A model generated the notes under the pieces. The model made no database searches. It worked only from the letters and a program-made list of their open reading frames with translations, and had not been told where the DNA came from. A stretch of 64,000 nt of DNA from Nocardia nova (lineage in GTDB: Bacteria > Actinomycetota > Actinomycetes > Mycobacteriales > Mycobacteriaceae): NCBI RefSeq assembly GCF_002933465.1, contig NZ_PSZE01000007.1, positions 236,740 to 300,739 of the forward strand, in the 5' to 3' direction. Positions 12,573-22,163 of the stretch are shown here, in pieces (positions within the stretch are counted from its first letter, which is position 1; the number at the start of each line of letters is the position of its first letter). The position numbers and the translations under genes were made by a program.

Positions 12573-12582
12573 CTCGAAAACG

Positions 12583-12616
12583 CAATGACCCCGGACCGAA
12601 CGGACCGGGGTCATTG
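12583..12616. terminator. Bidirectional terminator between mutT1 and hupB
   Basis: A 12-bp perfect stem (CAATGACCCCGG / CCGGGGTCATTG) with a 10-base loop sits between two convergent genes, 65 bases after the mutT1 stop and 16 bases beyond the hupB stop. Confidence 0.8.
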
Positions 12617-12631
12617 TCGTCGCGTCACTTG

Positions 12632-13285
12632 CTATCGCCGCGTGGTGCGCTTGGTTGCCGTGCGCTTGGCAGCGGTCTTCTTGGCAGGCGCCTTCTTGGC
12701 CGCGGTCTTCGCCGCGGTCGTCTTCTTGGCCGCGGTCTTCTTGGCTGTCGCCTTGGTGGCCGTGGTCTTCTTGGCCGGAGCCTTCTTGGCCGCAGCCGTC
12801 TTCTTCGCCGTGGTCACCTTCTTCGCAGGCGCCTTCGCGGCCGTCTTCTTGGCGGTCGTCTTCTTGGCCGGGGCCGCCTTCTTCGCCGCGGTCTTCTTGG
12901 CGGCGGTCTTCTTGGCCGTGGTCTTCTTGGCGGCGGTCTTCTTCGCCGCACCCGACACCGGCGCTGCCACACCGCGTTTCACGGCCGGGCCGGCCGCCGC
13001 GATCTTCTGCTTGCCCGAGATGATCGCTTTGAACTGCGCACCCGGGCGGAACGCGGGCACCGAAGTGGGCTTCACCTTCACCGTCTCGCCGGTTCGGGGA
13101 TTACGCGCCACCCGGGCCGCCCGCTTGCGCTGTTCGAATACACCGAATCCGGTGATTGTGACGCTCTGACCCTTGTTCACCGCACGCACGATCGTGTCGA
13201 CAATGTGCTCGACTGCCGCAGTGGCCGTGCGCCTGTCAGTACCCAACTTCTCGGTCAGAACATCGATCAGTTCCGCCTTGTTCAT
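12632..13285 (-). CDS. hupB: HU-type DNA-binding protein with lysine/alanine-rich tail (HupB)
   Basis: The first about 90 residues are a canonical HU domain ([35 protein letters not shown], with the DNA-arm residues RNPRTGE). The rest, about 125 residues, is a low-complexity tail of AAKK/PAKKT repeats like the C-terminus of eukaryotic histone H1. This fusion is characteristic of Mycobacteriales and compacts the nucleoid; the tail is a known acetylation and methylation target in mycobacteria. GGAGG lies 6 bases before the ATG. The tail coding sequence is internally repetitive, so its length may vary between strains. Confidence 0.97.
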   Translation of the reverse strand: MNKAELIDVLTEKLGTDRRTATAAVEHIVDTIVRAVNKGQSVTITGFGVFEQRKRAARVARNPRTGETVKVKPTSVPAFRPGAQFKAIISGKQKIAAAGPAVKRGVAAPVSGAAKKTAAKKTTAKKTAAKKTAAKKAAPAKKTTAKKTAAKAPAKKVTTAKKTAAAKKAPAKKTTATKATAKKTAAKKTTAAKTAAKKAPAKKTAAKRTATKRTTRR

Positions 13286-13361
13286 TGAATCCTCCGCAGA
13301 CTAATGGCCCGTCGTCGGACCGACTAGGTACCACGGTAAACCCTGAATGGGCAAGAGTCTA

Positions 13362-13394
13362 TGTGCCACGCCAAATTTCATGTGGCGTGGCACA
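13362..13394 (-). terminator. leuCD terminator
   Basis: An 11-bp perfect stem (TGTGCCACGCC / GGCGTGGCACA) with an 11-base AT-rich loop lies about 50 bases downstream of the leuD stop and upstream of hupB on the same strand. Confidence 0.8.
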
Positions 13395-13441
13395 CGCGCA
13401 GCAACCTCGATTGGTTGCTCTCAGCTAACACTCGAGACAGT

Positions 13442-14050
13442 TCAGTCCCGTGAAATAGCCGCTGGAATGGTGGTCGGTTTCCAAGACGGCCTTGCCTTTT
13501 CGAACTGCTCGATGGCCTCTTCCTGCCGAAGTGTCAGTCCGATGTCGTCCAGACCTTCCAGCAGCCGCCACCGGGTGTAGTCGTCAATATCGAAGGGCAA
13601 CACGGTGGTTCCAGCGGTCACAGTGCGGGCCTCGAGATCGACGATCAATTCCAGGCCGGGATGTTCTTCGATCAACTTCCAGAGCAATTCGACATCATGT
13701 TGTGACATCTGCGCGGCCACCAAGCCACCCTTACCGGCGTTGCCCCGGAAGATGTCGGCGAAGCGGGAAGAGATCACCACCCGGAAGCCGTAGTCCATCA
13801 ATGCCCAAACCGCATGCTCTCGCGACGATCCCGTACCGAAATCCGGTCCGGCGACCAACACACTTCCCCGGTCGAACGGGGTGGTGTTCAAAATGAAGCC
13901 CGGATCCGAACGCCAGGCGGCGAACAGACCGTCCTCGAATCCCGTTCGGGTCACCCGTTTCAGATAGACCGCCGGGATGATCTGGTCGGTATCGACATTC
14001 GACCGGCGCAACGGCACGCCGATCCCCTTGTGCACCTTGAACGGTTCCAT
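13442..14050 (-). CDS. leuD: 3-isopropylmalate dehydratase small subunit
   Basis: LeuD (202 residues) forms the swivelling domain of isopropylmalate isomerase and partners LeuC in converting 2-isopropylmalate to 3-isopropylmalate in leucine synthesis. Conserved segments are [14 protein letters not shown], the substrate loop [15 protein letters not shown], and [18 protein letters not shown]. It follows leuC by 36 bases in one operon ended by the hairpin at 13362. Confidence 0.97.
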   Translation of the reverse strand: MEPFKVHKGIGVPLRRSNVDTDQIIPAVYLKRVTRTGFEDGLFAAWRSDPGFILNTTPFDRGSVLVAGPDFGTGSSREHAVWALMDYGFRVVISSRFADIFRGNAGKGGLVAAQMSQHDVELLWKLIEEHPGLELIVDLEARTVTAGTTVLPFDIDDYTRWRLLEGLDDIGLTLRQEEAIEQFEKARPSWKPTTIPAAISRD

Positions 14051-14086
14051 AGTTGCTCCTGTAGTCCTGAGGTGAATTCCGGCCGG

Positions 14087-15511
14087 TCAGTTCAGATCCG
14101 CCGGCGCCGACAACCGGCCCCGCACTGCCGTGGCAGCCGCGACCTGCGGCGAAACCAGATGCGTACGGCTGCCTTTACCCTGGCGTCCCTCGAAGTTGCG
14201 GTTCGATGTCGAAGCACAGCGCTGACCGGGAGAAAGCTGATCCGGATTCATTCCCAGGCACATCGAGCAGCCGGCCTGGCGCCATTCCGCGCCCGCCGCG
14301 GTGAAAATTTCGCCCAAACCCTCGGATTCAGCCTGGGCGCGCACCCGCATCGAGCCCGGAACGATCAACATCCGCACGCTGTCGGCGACCTTGCGGCCCT
14401 TCAAAACGTCCGCCACCGCCCGCAAATCCTCGATCCGGCCGTTGGTGCACGATCCCACGAAAACCGTATCCACGGGCACCTCACGAAGCGGAGTTCCGGG
14501 CTCCAAATCCATGTAAGTCAGTGCCTTCTCGGCGGCCGCTCGCTCGTTTTCGTCGGCGAAATCCTCCGGGTTCGGCACCACATCGCCCAGCGGGGCGCCC
14601 TGACCGGGGTTGGTGCCCCAGGTGACGAACGGCGTCAAGGTGGAGGCATCCAGGTGCACCTCGGCATCGAAGGTGGCGTCCGGATCGGTCTTCAGCGCCT
14701 CCCACGCGGCCACCGCCGCATCCCAGTCCGCGCCGGTGGGGGCATGTTCGCGGCCCTTCAGGAATTCGTAGGTGACCTCGTCGGGGGCCACCATGCCCGC
14801 CCGGGCGCCGGCCTCGATGGACATGTTGCACATCGTCATCCGCGCCTCCATGGACATGGCGCGCACGGCCTCGCCGCGATATTCGAGCACATACCCCTGC
14901 CCGCCGCCGGTGCCGATCTTGGCGATGACCGCCAGAATCACGTCCTTGCTCGTCACGCCGGGGGGCAACTGGCCATCGATATTGATCGCCATGGTCTTGA
15001 ACGGCCGCAGCGACAACGTCTGCGTCGCCATCACATGTTCGACCTCACTGGTGCCGATACCCATCGCCAGCGCGCCGAATGCGCCATGGGTCGAGGTGTG
15101 CGAATCACCACACACCACGGTCATACCCGGTTGCGTCAAACCCAGCTGCGGGCCGACCACGTGCACGATGCCCTGTTCGATATCCCCCATCGGATACAGC
15201 CGGACGCCGAATTCCTCGCAATTACGCCGCAGAGTTTCCACCTGGGTGCGCGAGATCGGATCCGCGATCGGCTTATCGATATCGACCGTCGGCACATTGT
15301 GGTCCTCGGTCGCGATGGTCAGATCCGGCCGGCGCACCGGGCGACCCGCCGCCCGCAGCCCGTCGAAGGCCTGTGGGCTCGTGACCTCGTGCACCAGGTG
15401 CAGATCGATGTAGATGAGATCGGGTTCGCGCTGCGCCCCCTCTCCCGCACCCCGTACGACGACATGCTGATCCCAGACCTTCTCCGCCAGCGTGCGTGGC
15501 CGTTCGGCCAT
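14087..15511 (-). CDS. leuC: 3-isopropylmalate dehydratase large subunit
   Basis: LeuC (474 residues) is the aconitase-like subunit that carries the [4Fe-4S] cluster. The three cluster cysteines are visible in [13 protein letters not shown] and in the CxxC of [26 protein letters not shown] and EDHNVPT are other signature segments. ATG 15511 has GGAGG 8 bases upstream; the open frame continues to 15898 but runs into the regulator on the other strand. It is divergent from the IclR regulator with a 234-base intergenic region carrying a likely operator. Confidence 0.97.
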   Translation of the reverse strand: MAERPRTLAEKVWDQHVVVRGAGEGAQREPDLIYIDLHLVHEVTSPQAFDGLRAAGRPVRRPDLTIATEDHNVPTVDIDKPIADPISRTQVETLRRNCEEFGVRLYPMGDIEQGIVHVVGPQLGLTQPGMTVVCGDSHTSTHGAFGALAMGIGTSEVEHVMATQTLSLRPFKTMAINIDGQLPPGVTSKDVILAVIAKIGTGGGQGYVLEYRGEAVRAMSMEARMTMCNMSIEAGARAGMVAPDEVTYEFLKGREHAPTGADWDAAVAAWEALKTDPDATFDAEVHLDASTLTPFVTWGTNPGQGAPLGDVVPNPEDFADENERAAAEKALTYMDLEPGTPLREVPVDTVFVGSCTNGRIEDLRAVADVLKGRKVADSVRMLIVPGSMRVRAQAESEGLGEIFTAAGAEWRQAGCSMCLGMNPDQLSPGQRCASTSNRNFEGRQGKGSRTHLVSPQVAAATAVRGRLSAPADLN

Positions 15512-15534
15512 GACAACCACCTCCTGTGCCAGTT

Positions 15535-15636
15535 GCGACGGCTTCGCCGTCGCGATGTGCGACCCTTCGGGCCTCGATTTTTCCCTCCTCCGCTCAGTCG
15601 CCGCGCTCCCTCGCTTCGTCGGTCCAAAATCGAGGC
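15535..15636. repeat. Structured leuC leader: hairpin plus long-range inverted repeat
   Basis: An 8-bp hairpin (GCGACGGC / GCCGTCGC, 3-base loop) at 15535-15553 lies beside 11-bp arms GCCTCGATTTT (15571-15581) and AAAATCGAGGC (15626-15636). Between the arms is a purine-rich string resembling dispersed intergenic repeats of nocardioform genomes (from memory, not searched). If transcribed it would be the 5' leader of leuC. Confidence 0.6.
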
Positions 15637-15714
15637 GGCCGCAAACTCGCAGGTGGAAGCTCTGTCGAGGTCCACCAGGAGGTGCGTTTTCACATCGCGC
15701 GATCAGACTTGCCA

Positions 15715-15731
15715 ATCTCACTATGCGAGAC
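15715..15731. promoter_or_regulatory. Likely operator of the IclR regulator (leuC/ndgR intergenic)
   Basis: ATCTCACTATGCGAGAC is an imperfect palindrome lying 15 bases before the regulator start and 204 bases before leuC. It matches the perfect palindrome upstream of ilvB (56633-56649) at 14 of 17 bases. A second half-site, CTATGAGAC, overlaps the regulator's start codon at 15744-15752, which suggests autoregulation. Confidence 0.6.
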
Positions 15732-15745
15732 GCTAATATCGTTCT

Positions 15746-16447
15746 ATGAGACAGCATAGCGGTATCGGGGTGCTCGACAAAGCCATGGCCGTGCTTTACG
15801 CCGTGGCCGAACAGCCGTGCGGACTCAACGAGCTGTGCACCCGCACCGGGCTGCCACGGGCCACCGCGCATCGGCTGGCTGTGGGGCTCGAGACCCATCG
15901 CATGCTGGCCCGCGACGCCGCCGGTTCCTGGCGGCCCGGCCCGGCGCTGTCAGAGCTGGCCACCACCGCCGAGGATCCGCTGCTCGACGCCGCCGCCATC
16001 ATCCTGCCCCGGCTGCGCGAGATCACCGGCGAGAGCGTGCAGCTCTACCGCCTCGACGGGCACTCGCGCATCTGTGTGGCCGCGCTCGAGCCCACCTCCG
16101 GCCTGCGCGACACCGTCCCGGTCGGCGCCCGCCTCCCACTGACCGCCGGATCGGCCGCGAAGGTCCTGCTGGCCTGGGCCGATCCGGAACTGCAACGAGG
16201 CGTCCTGGCCGACGCGGTCTTCGGTGAGCGCGCCCTGGCCGAGGTCCGCCGCCGCGGCTGGGCACAGAGCGCCGCGGAACGGTCCGCGGGTGTGGCCAGC
16301 GTCTCCGCGCCGGTACGCGACGGGTCGTCCCAGGTGATCGCCGCGGTCTCGGTATCCGGCCCGATCGATCGCATGGGCCGGCGCCCGGGTGCGCGCTGGG
16401 CCGCCGACCTCGTCGCCGCCGCCGATGCCTTGCACAAGCGACTCTGA
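15746..16447 (+). CDS. IclR-family regulator of leucine biosynthesis (NdgR/LtbR type)
   Basis: This 233-residue protein has an N-terminal winged helix ([16 protein letters not shown], then [15 protein letters not shown] as recognition helix) and the C-terminal IclR effector domain ([41 protein letters not shown], written in parts). Orthologues divergent from leuC control leuCD: NdgR in Streptomyces, LtbR in Corynebacterium. It is the Rv2989 counterpart. The start codon lies inside a half-operator, so the gene probably represses itself. Control of ilvB through the shared palindrome is inference. Confidence 0.9.
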   Translation: MRQHSGIGVLDKAMAVLYAVAEQPCGLNELCTRTGLPRATAHRLAVGLETHRMLARDAAGSWRPGPALSELATTAEDPLLDAAAIILPRLREITGESVQLYRLDGHSRICVAALEPTSGLRDTVPVGARLPLTAGSAAKVLLAWADPELQRGVLADAVFGERALAEVRRRGWAQSAAERSAGVASVSAPVRDGSSQVIAAVSVSGPIDRMGRRPGARWAADLVAAADALHKRL

Positions 16448-16498
16448 TCCGGTCACGAGCTGTGATCCTGGCCATACGCCGTAAAGTATCGTGACCGC

Positions 16499-16999
16499 AT
16501 GGGAGTGAACCAACGCGCACAGATCGTGATGTCCGAGACGGAGATCACCGAATTCCTGGAACGCAGCCGCATCATGACGCTGGCGAGCCTGGGCAAGAAC
16601 GGAACACCGCATCTCACGGCGATGTGGTACGGCCTGGTCGACGGTGAGATCTGGTTCGAGACGAAGGGCAAGTCGCAGAAGGCGGTGAATCTGCGGCGCG
16701 ATCCGCGCGTCACCGTGCTGGTCGAGGCAGGCGACACCTACGACCAGTTGCGCGGGGTGTCGATCGAGGGCCGCGCGGAGATCGTGGAGGACCCGGAGGC
16801 GCTGTTCAAGGTCGGCGTCAGCGTCTGGGAGCGCTACACCGGCCCCTACACCGAGGAATCGCGCCCGATGGTGGAGGCGATGCTGAACAAGCGCATCGCG
16901 ATCCGCGTGGTGCCGGAACGGGTGCGCAGCTGGGATCACCGCAAGCTCGGTATGCCCGCGACGCCGCCGGGCGGATCCACCTGGCCGGTGCGGGACTGA
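16499..16999 (+). CDS. PPOX/split-barrel flavin or F420-binding protein (Rv2991-like)
   Basis: This 166-residue protein has the pyridoxamine-5'-phosphate-oxidase split-barrel fold. Typical segments are LASLGKNGTPHLTAMWYG, IWFETKGKSQKAVNLRRDPR and VSIEGRAEIVEDPE. Relatives bind FMN or F420; substrate is unknown. No ribosome-binding site is present. TATCGT, a likely -10 box, ends 6 bases before the ATG, so the mRNA is probably leaderless. Its position after the IclR gene matches M. tuberculosis. Confidence 0.85.
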   Translation: MGVNQRAQIVMSETEITEFLERSRIMTLASLGKNGTPHLTAMWYGLVDGEIWFETKGKSQKAVNLRRDPRVTVLVEAGDTYDQLRGVSIEGRAEIVEDPEALFKVGVSVWERYTGPYTEESRPMVEAMLNKRIAIRVVPERVRSWDHRKLGMPATPPGGSTWPVRD

Positions 17000-17018
17000 T
17001 CCGCACCCGGAAACGAGA

Positions 17019-17048
17019 AAAGCCCTCCAGCTCGCGCTGGAGGGCTTT
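17019..17048. terminator. Bidirectional terminator between the PPOX gene and tRNA-Glu
   Basis: A 13-bp perfect stem (AAAGCCCTCCAGC / GCTGGAGGGCTTT) with a 4-base loop ends in TTTCG on one strand and TTTCTCG on the other. It is placed to end both the PPOX gene and the tRNA transcript. Confidence 0.88.
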
Positions 17049-17054
17049 CGAATG

Positions 17055-17127
17055 TAGCCCCGACGGGATTTGAACCCGCGCTACCGCCTTGAGAGGGCGG
17101 CGTCCTAGGCCGCTAGACGACGGGGCC
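17055..17127 (-). tRNA. tRNA-Glu (anticodon CTC)
   Basis: The reverse strand folds as a 73-base cloverleaf: acceptor GGCCCCG / CGGGGCT with a G-U first pair, D arm GTCTAGCGGCCTAGGAC, anticodon loop CCTCTCAAG with CTC, and T loop TTCAAAT. No CCA is encoded. tRNA-Glu next to tRNA-Gln and gltX is the mycobacterial arrangement. Confidence 0.95.
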
Positions 17128-17265
17128 AGAGGACTTCCCCTGAGGGAGACTCCGTGGATCTTTCGATCGAGGAGGCTCGGCAAGCTTAACCGGCCGAGAC
17201 CCGGCGACCAAATTGCCGGGGATGCTGTTCCGTCTCGACCGAACGAAGCGAATCAACATTCTCCG

Positions 17266-17337
17266 CTGGGGTACCAGGACTCGAACCTAGAATGGCTGAA
17301 CCAGAATCAGCTGTGTTGCCAATTACACCATACCCCA
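17266..17337 (-). tRNA. tRNA-Gln (anticodon CTG)
   Basis: The reverse strand forms a 72-base cloverleaf with acceptor TGGGGTA / TACCCCA, discriminator G, anticodon loop TTCTGGT with CTG, and T loop TTCGAGT. CCA is not encoded. It lies 138 bases upstream of tRNA-Glu on the same strand and is probably cotranscribed with it. Confidence 0.95.
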
Positions 17338-17463
17338 ATGACCTGGGCTTTCAGCCTCTCCCCTGCCGGTTCGAGGCCCTCGTTCCGGGCCGAGAAGAAG
17401 AGTACCAAACCCCTCCCGTATCTATACAAATCGTCTGGTCAGAGCCACTTTTCATGACCTGCA

Positions 17464-17501
17464 CGGCCCCGGGCCCCCCGATTCGGCAGGCACCGGGGCC
17501 G
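17464..17501 (-). terminator. gltX terminator
   Basis: A 9-bp stem (CGGCCCCGG / CCGGGGCCG) with a 20-base loop lies directly after the gltX stop and before tRNA-Gln. Confidence 0.6.
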
Positions 17502-17507
17502 GTCCGG

Positions 17508-18965
17508 CTACGCCAGTGCGGACCGCAGCCGCCGCATGGTCACCTCACGGCCGAGCAGTTCCAGCGATTCGTACAGCGGCGGGCTGATGTGCGATCCGGT
17601 GACCGCCACCCGCACCGGACCGAAGGCCTTACGCGGTTTGAGCCCCAGATCGTCCACCAGAGCCTTTTTCAGCGCCTCCTCGAGCACCGGCGACGTCCAT
17701 TCGGAAACACCCTCGAGCGCGGTGGCGGCGGCCTGCAACACCGGCAGCGCATCGGGTCCCAGATTCTTTTGCGCCGCGGCCTCGTCGACAGCAAACTCCT
17801 CGGCCGGCACGAACAGAAACTTCAATAGATCCCACGCATCACCGAGAACGACGATCCGGGTCTGCACCAACTCGGCCGCCGTGGCGAAAACTCGATCGTC
17901 CACTTCGGCGCCGATGTGCCCCTGCGCGGTAAGGAACTCCCGCAACCTTCGGGCGAAATCCCCGGCATCCAGCAAACGAATGTGTTCGGCGTTGATCGCA
18001 TCCGCCTTCTTCTGGTCGAAGCGCGCCGGATTCGAATTTACTTTCGATATCTCGAACGCATCGACCATCTCCGCCATGGAGAAGACATCGCGGTCCTCGG
18101 CGAGGCTCCATCCGAGCAAAGCCAGGTAATTCAGCAAACCTTCAGGAATGAATCCACGCTCCCGGTGCGCGAAGAGATTCGACTCCGGATCACGTTTGGA
18201 CAACTTCTTGTTGCCCTGGCCCATCACGAAGGGCAGATGACCGAACTCCGGGGTGAACTCCGCCACCCCGATCCGCTGCAATGCGGCATACAACGCCAAC
18301 TGCCGCGGAGTGGAGGAAAGCAGGTCTTCCCCGCGCAACACGTGTGTGATTTTCATCAGTGCGTCGTCGACGGGATTCACCAGCGTATAGAGCGGATCAC
18401 CGGTGCCGCGGGTCAGCGCGAAATCGGGCACCGTCCCGGCCTTGGCAGTGATCTCCCCGCGAACCAGATCGTTCCACACCAGATCGTGATCGGGCATCCG
18501 CAGGCGCACCACCGCCGGGCGGCCCTCGGCCTTGTAGGCGGCGATCTGCTCGGGGGTCAGATCGCGGTCGAAGTTGTCGTAACCGAGCTTCGGATCGCGG
18601 CCGGCGGCCCGGTGACGGGCCTCGACTTCGTCTGGGGTGGAGAAAGATTCATAGGCCTCACCGGCCGCCAGCAACCTCTGGACGACATCGAGATGAAGCT
18701 CACGCCGCTGCGACTGACGGTAGGGACCGTAGGGCCCGCCGACCTCCGGCCCCTCGTCCCAAGTCAGCCCGAGCCACCGCAACGCGTCCAGAATCGCGTG
18801 GTAGGACTCCTCGGAATCGCGTGCGGCATCGGTATCTTCGATCCGGAAGACGAAGGTGCCGCCGTGGTGACGGGCGAACGCCCAGTTGAACAGCGCGGTC
18901 CGGATCAGGCCGACATGCGGTGTGCCGGTGGGTGACGGGCAGAATCGGACCCGTACGTCAGTCAT
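17508..18965 (-). CDS. gltX: Glutamyl-tRNA synthetase
   Basis: This 485-residue class I synthetase charges tRNA-Glu (encoded next door) and, in actinobacteria lacking GlnRS, also tRNA-Gln for transamidation. The HIGH-type motif appears as [12 protein letters not shown] at residues 7-18 and the KMSKS-type loop as KKLSKRD. ATG 18965 starts the conserved [14 protein letters not shown] with GAGAAGGA just upstream. It follows the FAH-family gene by 14 bases, so both are likely in one transcript. Confidence 0.97.
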   Translation of the reverse strand: MTDVRVRFCPSPTGTPHVGLIRTALFNWAFARHHGGTFVFRIEDTDAARDSEESYHAILDALRWLGLTWDEGPEVGGPYGPYRQSQRRELHLDVVQRLLAAGEAYESFSTPDEVEARHRAAGRDPKLGYDNFDRDLTPEQIAAYKAEGRPAVVRLRMPDHDLVWNDLVRGEITAKAGTVPDFALTRGTGDPLYTLVNPVDDALMKITHVLRGEDLLSSTPRQLALYAALQRIGVAEFTPEFGHLPFVMGQGNKKLSKRDPESNLFAHRERGFIPEGLLNYLALLGWSLAEDRDVFSMAEMVDAFEISKVNSNPARFDQKKADAINAEHIRLLDAGDFARRLREFLTAQGHIGAEVDDRVFATAAELVQTRIVVLGDAWDLLKFLFVPAEEFAVDEAAAQKNLGPDALPVLQAAATALEGVSEWTSPVLEEALKKALVDDLGLKPRKAFGPVRVAVTGSHISPPLYESLELLGREVTMRRLRSALA

Positions 18966-18979
18966 ATTCCTTCTCTCGA

Positions 18980-19753
18980 TCAACGTTTGGCGGCAACAGG
19001 ATTGGTGAGGGTGCCGATACCCTGAACCGTCACGGATACGGTTTGCCCGTCCGTCATCGGTCCTACACCTTCCGGCGTTCCGGTGAGGATGACATCGCCG
19101 GGCAGCAAAGTCATCACCCCGGTGACCCACTCGATCACCGTCGGAATGTCGTGTAGCAGAAGTGAAGTCCGGCTGCGCTGGCGCACCTCACCATCGAGTT
19201 CGGTGGTGATCTCGAGATCGCCCGGATCGAGTTCGGTTTCGATCCACGGTCCCAGCGGGCAGAAGGTGTCGTAGCCCTTGGCGCGCGTCCACTGCCCGTC
19301 GTGGCGCTGCTGGTCACGCGCGGTCACATCGTTGGCGACGGTGTAGCCGAGAATGACGTCGGCGGCCCGGGCGGCCGGCACGTCCTTGCACGGGCGGCCG
19401 ATCACCACGGCCAACTCACCCTCGTAATCGACCTGAGAGGAATTGGGCGGCAACAGGATCGGCAGGTTCGGCCCGACGATGGCGGTGTTCGGTTTCAGGA
19501 AGATCACGGGATCCTCCGGCGCCGGTCCGCCCATTTCCGCGGCGTGCGCGGCGTAGTTCTTTCCGACGCACACCACCTTGCTGGCCAGGATGGGGGCCAG
19601 CAGTCGCACATCGGCCAGCGGCCAGGTACGGCCGGTGAATGTCGGGGTACCGAACGGATGCTCGGCGATTTCACGAGCGATCTCGTCGGAACCGTCGGTT
19701 TCGATACTCACGAACGCGACCCCATCGGGGCTGGCAACACGACCTAGACGCAT
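18980..19753 (-). CDS. Fumarylacetoacetate hydrolase family protein
   Basis: This 257-residue protein has the FAH catalytic core: [15 protein letters not shown], the metal-binding [24 protein letters not shown] and [11 protein letters not shown]. Family members hydrolyse or decarboxylate 2-keto acids or dihydropinene/hydroxypentadienoate-type intermediates with Mg; the substrate here is unknown. It is the Rv2993c counterpart, upstream of gltX in the same direction. ATG 19753 ([11 protein letters not shown]) fits the family start. Confidence 0.9.
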   Translation of the reverse strand: MRLGRVASPDGVAFVSIETDGSDEIAREIAEHPFGTPTFTGRTWPLADVRLLAPILASKVVCVGKNYAAHAAEMGGPAPEDPVIFLKPNTAIVGPNLPILLPPNSSQVDYEGELAVVIGRPCKDVPAARAADVILGYTVANDVTARDQQRHDGQWTRAKGYDTFCPLGPWIETELDPGDLEITTELDGEVRQRSRTSLLLHDIPTVIEWVTGVMTLLPGDVILTGTPEGVGPMTDGQTVSVTVQGIGTLTNPVAAKR

Positions 19754-19918
19754 GGCGAAGAGTCTATCCACCTGCCCGAACGCGGCCGACCACCCGGTCT
19801 GCGACGGGCGGATGTGACGAATTTCTACTTGCCCACCCGCCGCATCCTGGGTGTACGGTAAGTGCCAGTTCACAGAGTAAGACTGTTATCCCAAAATATG
19901 AGATTTGAGGTGAGGGCG

Positions 19919-21094
19919 ATGACCACCGTGACACACGTGCGGGCGACCCGGCGGTGGACCATGCTCGCGCTCGGAGTCTTCGCCCAGTGCTCGAGCGCGG
20001 TCATCGTGCACGGCACCCCGTTCCTGCTGCCGGCGCTGACCGATCGCGGAATGCCCTTGGCCACAGCGGGTCTACTGGTCGCGATGCCGACGGCCGGCCT
20101 GGTGTGCACGCTGATCGCCTGGGGATACATCGTGGACCGGGTGGGCGAGCGCACCGTCCTGGTCGCCGGTCCGGTCGTGATGTGCGTGGCAGGTGTGGCT
20201 GCTGCGACGGTGACGAACTACGGCATCCTGGGCGTGCTGCTGTTTCTGGCCGGTATGGGCGCTGCCAGTACCAACGGCGCGAGCGGGCGGGTGATCGTCG
20301 GCTGGTTCCCGGTTGATCAGCGCGGGCTCGCGATGGGCATCCGGCAGACCGCACAGCCACTGGGTGTCGCGATCGCGGCGATGTCGATACCGGCCGTCGC
20401 TGCCGCACACGGGTTTTCCACAGCGATCCTGGTGCCGGCGGCGATGGCGGGTGCCGCGGCGATCGGCTGTCTGATCGGGATCGTCGACCCGCCCCGCCCG
20501 GCGAGCAACGGCGCGCATCCGGACAACCCGTATCGGGGTGACTCCACGCTGTGGCGCATCCACGCGGTGTCGGTGCTGCTGGTGGTTCCACAGGCCACCC
20601 TGTGGACGTTCGCCTTGCTGTGGCTGCATCGCGATGCCGGGCTGTCGCTGCCGGTGGCCGGGGCGATCGTCACCGCGACCCAGATCCTGGGCGCTGCCGG
20701 GCGCATCGGCGCCGGTATCTGGTCCGACCGCGTCGGCAGCCGCCTGCGTCCGTTGCACACCGTGGCGATCGCGGCCGTGGTCTCGATGGCGACCCTGGCC
20801 GGTGCCGCCTGGTTGCACTGGTGGTGGGCGGCGATCCCGATCCTGTTCGCCGCGTCGGTGATCACCGTGGCGGACAACGGCCTGGCCTTCACCGCCGTCG
20901 CCGAAATCGCCGGCCCGTACTGGAGCGGCCGCGGCCTCGGCATCCAGAACACCGGCCAGAACCTGGCATCCGCCGCTGTCGCACCGATTTTCGGCGCTCT
21001 GATCACCGCCGCCGGCTTCCCGGCGACATATCTGGTCGCAGCGGTCATCGCGGCAGCCGCCGTGCCCATGGTGCCGATCGCCCGCAACCGCTGA
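19919..21094 (+). CDS. Major facilitator superfamily transporter
   Basis: This 391-residue protein has about 12 predicted transmembrane helices and the MFS loop signature after helix 2 (WGYIVDRVGERTVLVAG). The central loop, about residues 190-215, is short. It is the Rv2994 counterpart, a putative efflux permease with unknown substrate. ATG 19919 was chosen because the frame upstream (to 19862) lies in a non-conserved stretch and GAGGTGAGGG precedes this ATG. It is divergent from the FAH gene. Confidence 0.88.
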   Translation: MTTVTHVRATRRWTMLALGVFAQCSSAVIVHGTPFLLPALTDRGMPLATAGLLVAMPTAGLVCTLIAWGYIVDRVGERTVLVAGPVVMCVAGVAAATVTNYGILGVLLFLAGMGAASTNGASGRVIVGWFPVDQRGLAMGIRQTAQPLGVAIAAMSIPAVAAAHGFSTAILVPAAMAGAAAIGCLIGIVDPPRPASNGAHPDNPYRGDSTLWRIHAVSVLLVVPQATLWTFALLWLHRDAGLSLPVAGAIVTATQILGAAGRIGAGIWSDRVGSRLRPLHTVAIAAVVSMATLAGAAWLHWWWAAIPILFAASVITVADNGLAFTAVAEIAGPYWSGRGLGIQNTGQNLASAAVAPIFGALITAAGFPATYLVAAVIAAAAVPMVPIARNR

Positions 21095-21100
21095 CGCCGG

Positions 21101-21155
21101 GTTCCCCACGGCCGCACCCCTTTCCGTCACGGTACGGAGCGCGGCCGTGGGGAAC
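21101..21155 (+). terminator. MFS gene terminator
   Basis: A 15-bp perfect stem (GTTCCCCACGGCCGC / GCGGCCGTGGGGAAC) with a 25-base loop that can itself pair begins six bases after the transporter stop. Confidence 0.8.
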
Positions 21156-21229
21156 TTCACGCCGCCAACGACTTTCGGTTGTAGCTACAACCTGAACGTG
21201 ATCGGACGCTGCTGACGGGCGACGGCCGG

Positions 21230-21276
<47 letters not shown>

Positions 21277-21322
21277 GGACCGTTTCTCGATCGACGTCCG
21301 CCCTCCGATGCGGGCCGCCCGA

Positions 21323-21925
21323 TCAGAACTCGATCAGCGCGGCCGGATCGAACTCGACCCGAAAAACCTTGTCCGCCTCGATATCAGCGTGGAAACTGCT
21401 TCCCTCGGCGACCGTCGGCTCCCATTGGTAGCCGTCGTCGCCGAGTACGGAGCGATGAATTCGGATATGCGGCTGATGCTCGATGATCCAATACTGCGGG
21501 ATCCCGAGTGCCGCGTACTCGCGGACCTTACGCACCCGATCGGTGCGCTCACTTCCGCTTCCTGGCGAAACTACTTCGGCGGCGAGCAGCAACTCCGTAC
21601 CAGGAATCAGCTTCGGCGTTTCATCCATGATCGCCGCACGCGCCACCTCACGCGGAATGACGAACACATCGGGCTTGCGCACGCCGCTGGGGGTGCTGAT
21701 CTCCCACTCCCCGCCGTCACACACGAAGACATCCGCCTCGCCCAGACTACTGCGCAGAATTCCGGCCAGCCTCCAGCTGATGTAGGCGTGCCGAGCCCCC
21801 GCCGCCACCTCGATCAACCATCCGTCCTCGAGTTCCAGCCCTTTGCCGTCTTCCGGTTGTTCGTGCAAGTCGAGCACGGTGTACGGACCGAATCCGACGG
21901 CACCGGTGATGCGCTCCGCCGTCAT
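21323..21925 (-). CDS. Uma2 family (PD-(D/E)XK fold) protein
   Basis: This protein of about 200 residues shows the Uma2/DUF820 layout: VRKPDVFVIP, LLAAEVVSPGSGSERTDRVR, KVREYAALGIPQYWIIE, which supply the D, E and K of a restriction-like nuclease fold. The family is widespread in actinobacteria and cyanobacteria and its role is not established. ATG 21925 has GGAGG four bases upstream; ATG 21967 is possible. It is absent from this place in M. tuberculosis, so it is an insertion between the MFS gene and leuB. A decayed relative lies at 41520-41851. Confidence 0.85.
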   Translation of the reverse strand: MTAERITGAVGFGPYTVLDLHEQPEDGKGLELEDGWLIEVAAGARHAYISWRLAGILRSSLGEADVFVCDGGEWEISTPSGVRKPDVFVIPREVARAAIMDETPKLIPGTELLLAAEVVSPGSGSERTDRVRKVREYAALGIPQYWIIEHQPHIRIHRSVLGDDGYQWEPTVAEGSSFHADIEADKVFRVEFDPAALIEF

Positions 21926-22112
21926 ACCGCCTCCAGGTCTTTGCACACACACATCGATGGCCTGCATCAGTTGCGCTCAATGCTAGCCGGTGGCGATCGA
22001 CGGCAACCAGCGCGGCGATCCGAACCGCCGCGGTGGACCGGGGTCGTGTCCGGCCGCTCCGTCGCTCCCCGATGCCGAGCCGGCCGCGACCCGGCAGAGC
22101 CCGCTACGAACA

Positions 22113-22150
22113 ATCCCCCTGTCGCGCAATCCACTTCGCGGCAGGGGGAT
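22113..22150 (-). terminator. leuB terminator
   Basis: A 9-bp stem (ATCCCCCTG / CAGGGGGAT), extended by TCGCG/CGCGG, lies 14 bases after the leuB stop. Confidence 0.75.
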
Positions 22151-22163
22151 CGGGGAGCAAAGC

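Noticed and set aside
15319..15693. Reverse frame [12 protein letters not shown]... upstream of leuC as a leucine leader peptide
   Set aside because: It has Leu-Leu-Val codons near the start but no stop for 124 codons and runs into leuC in another frame; its body is Arg/Ser-rich translation of repeat-like DNA.
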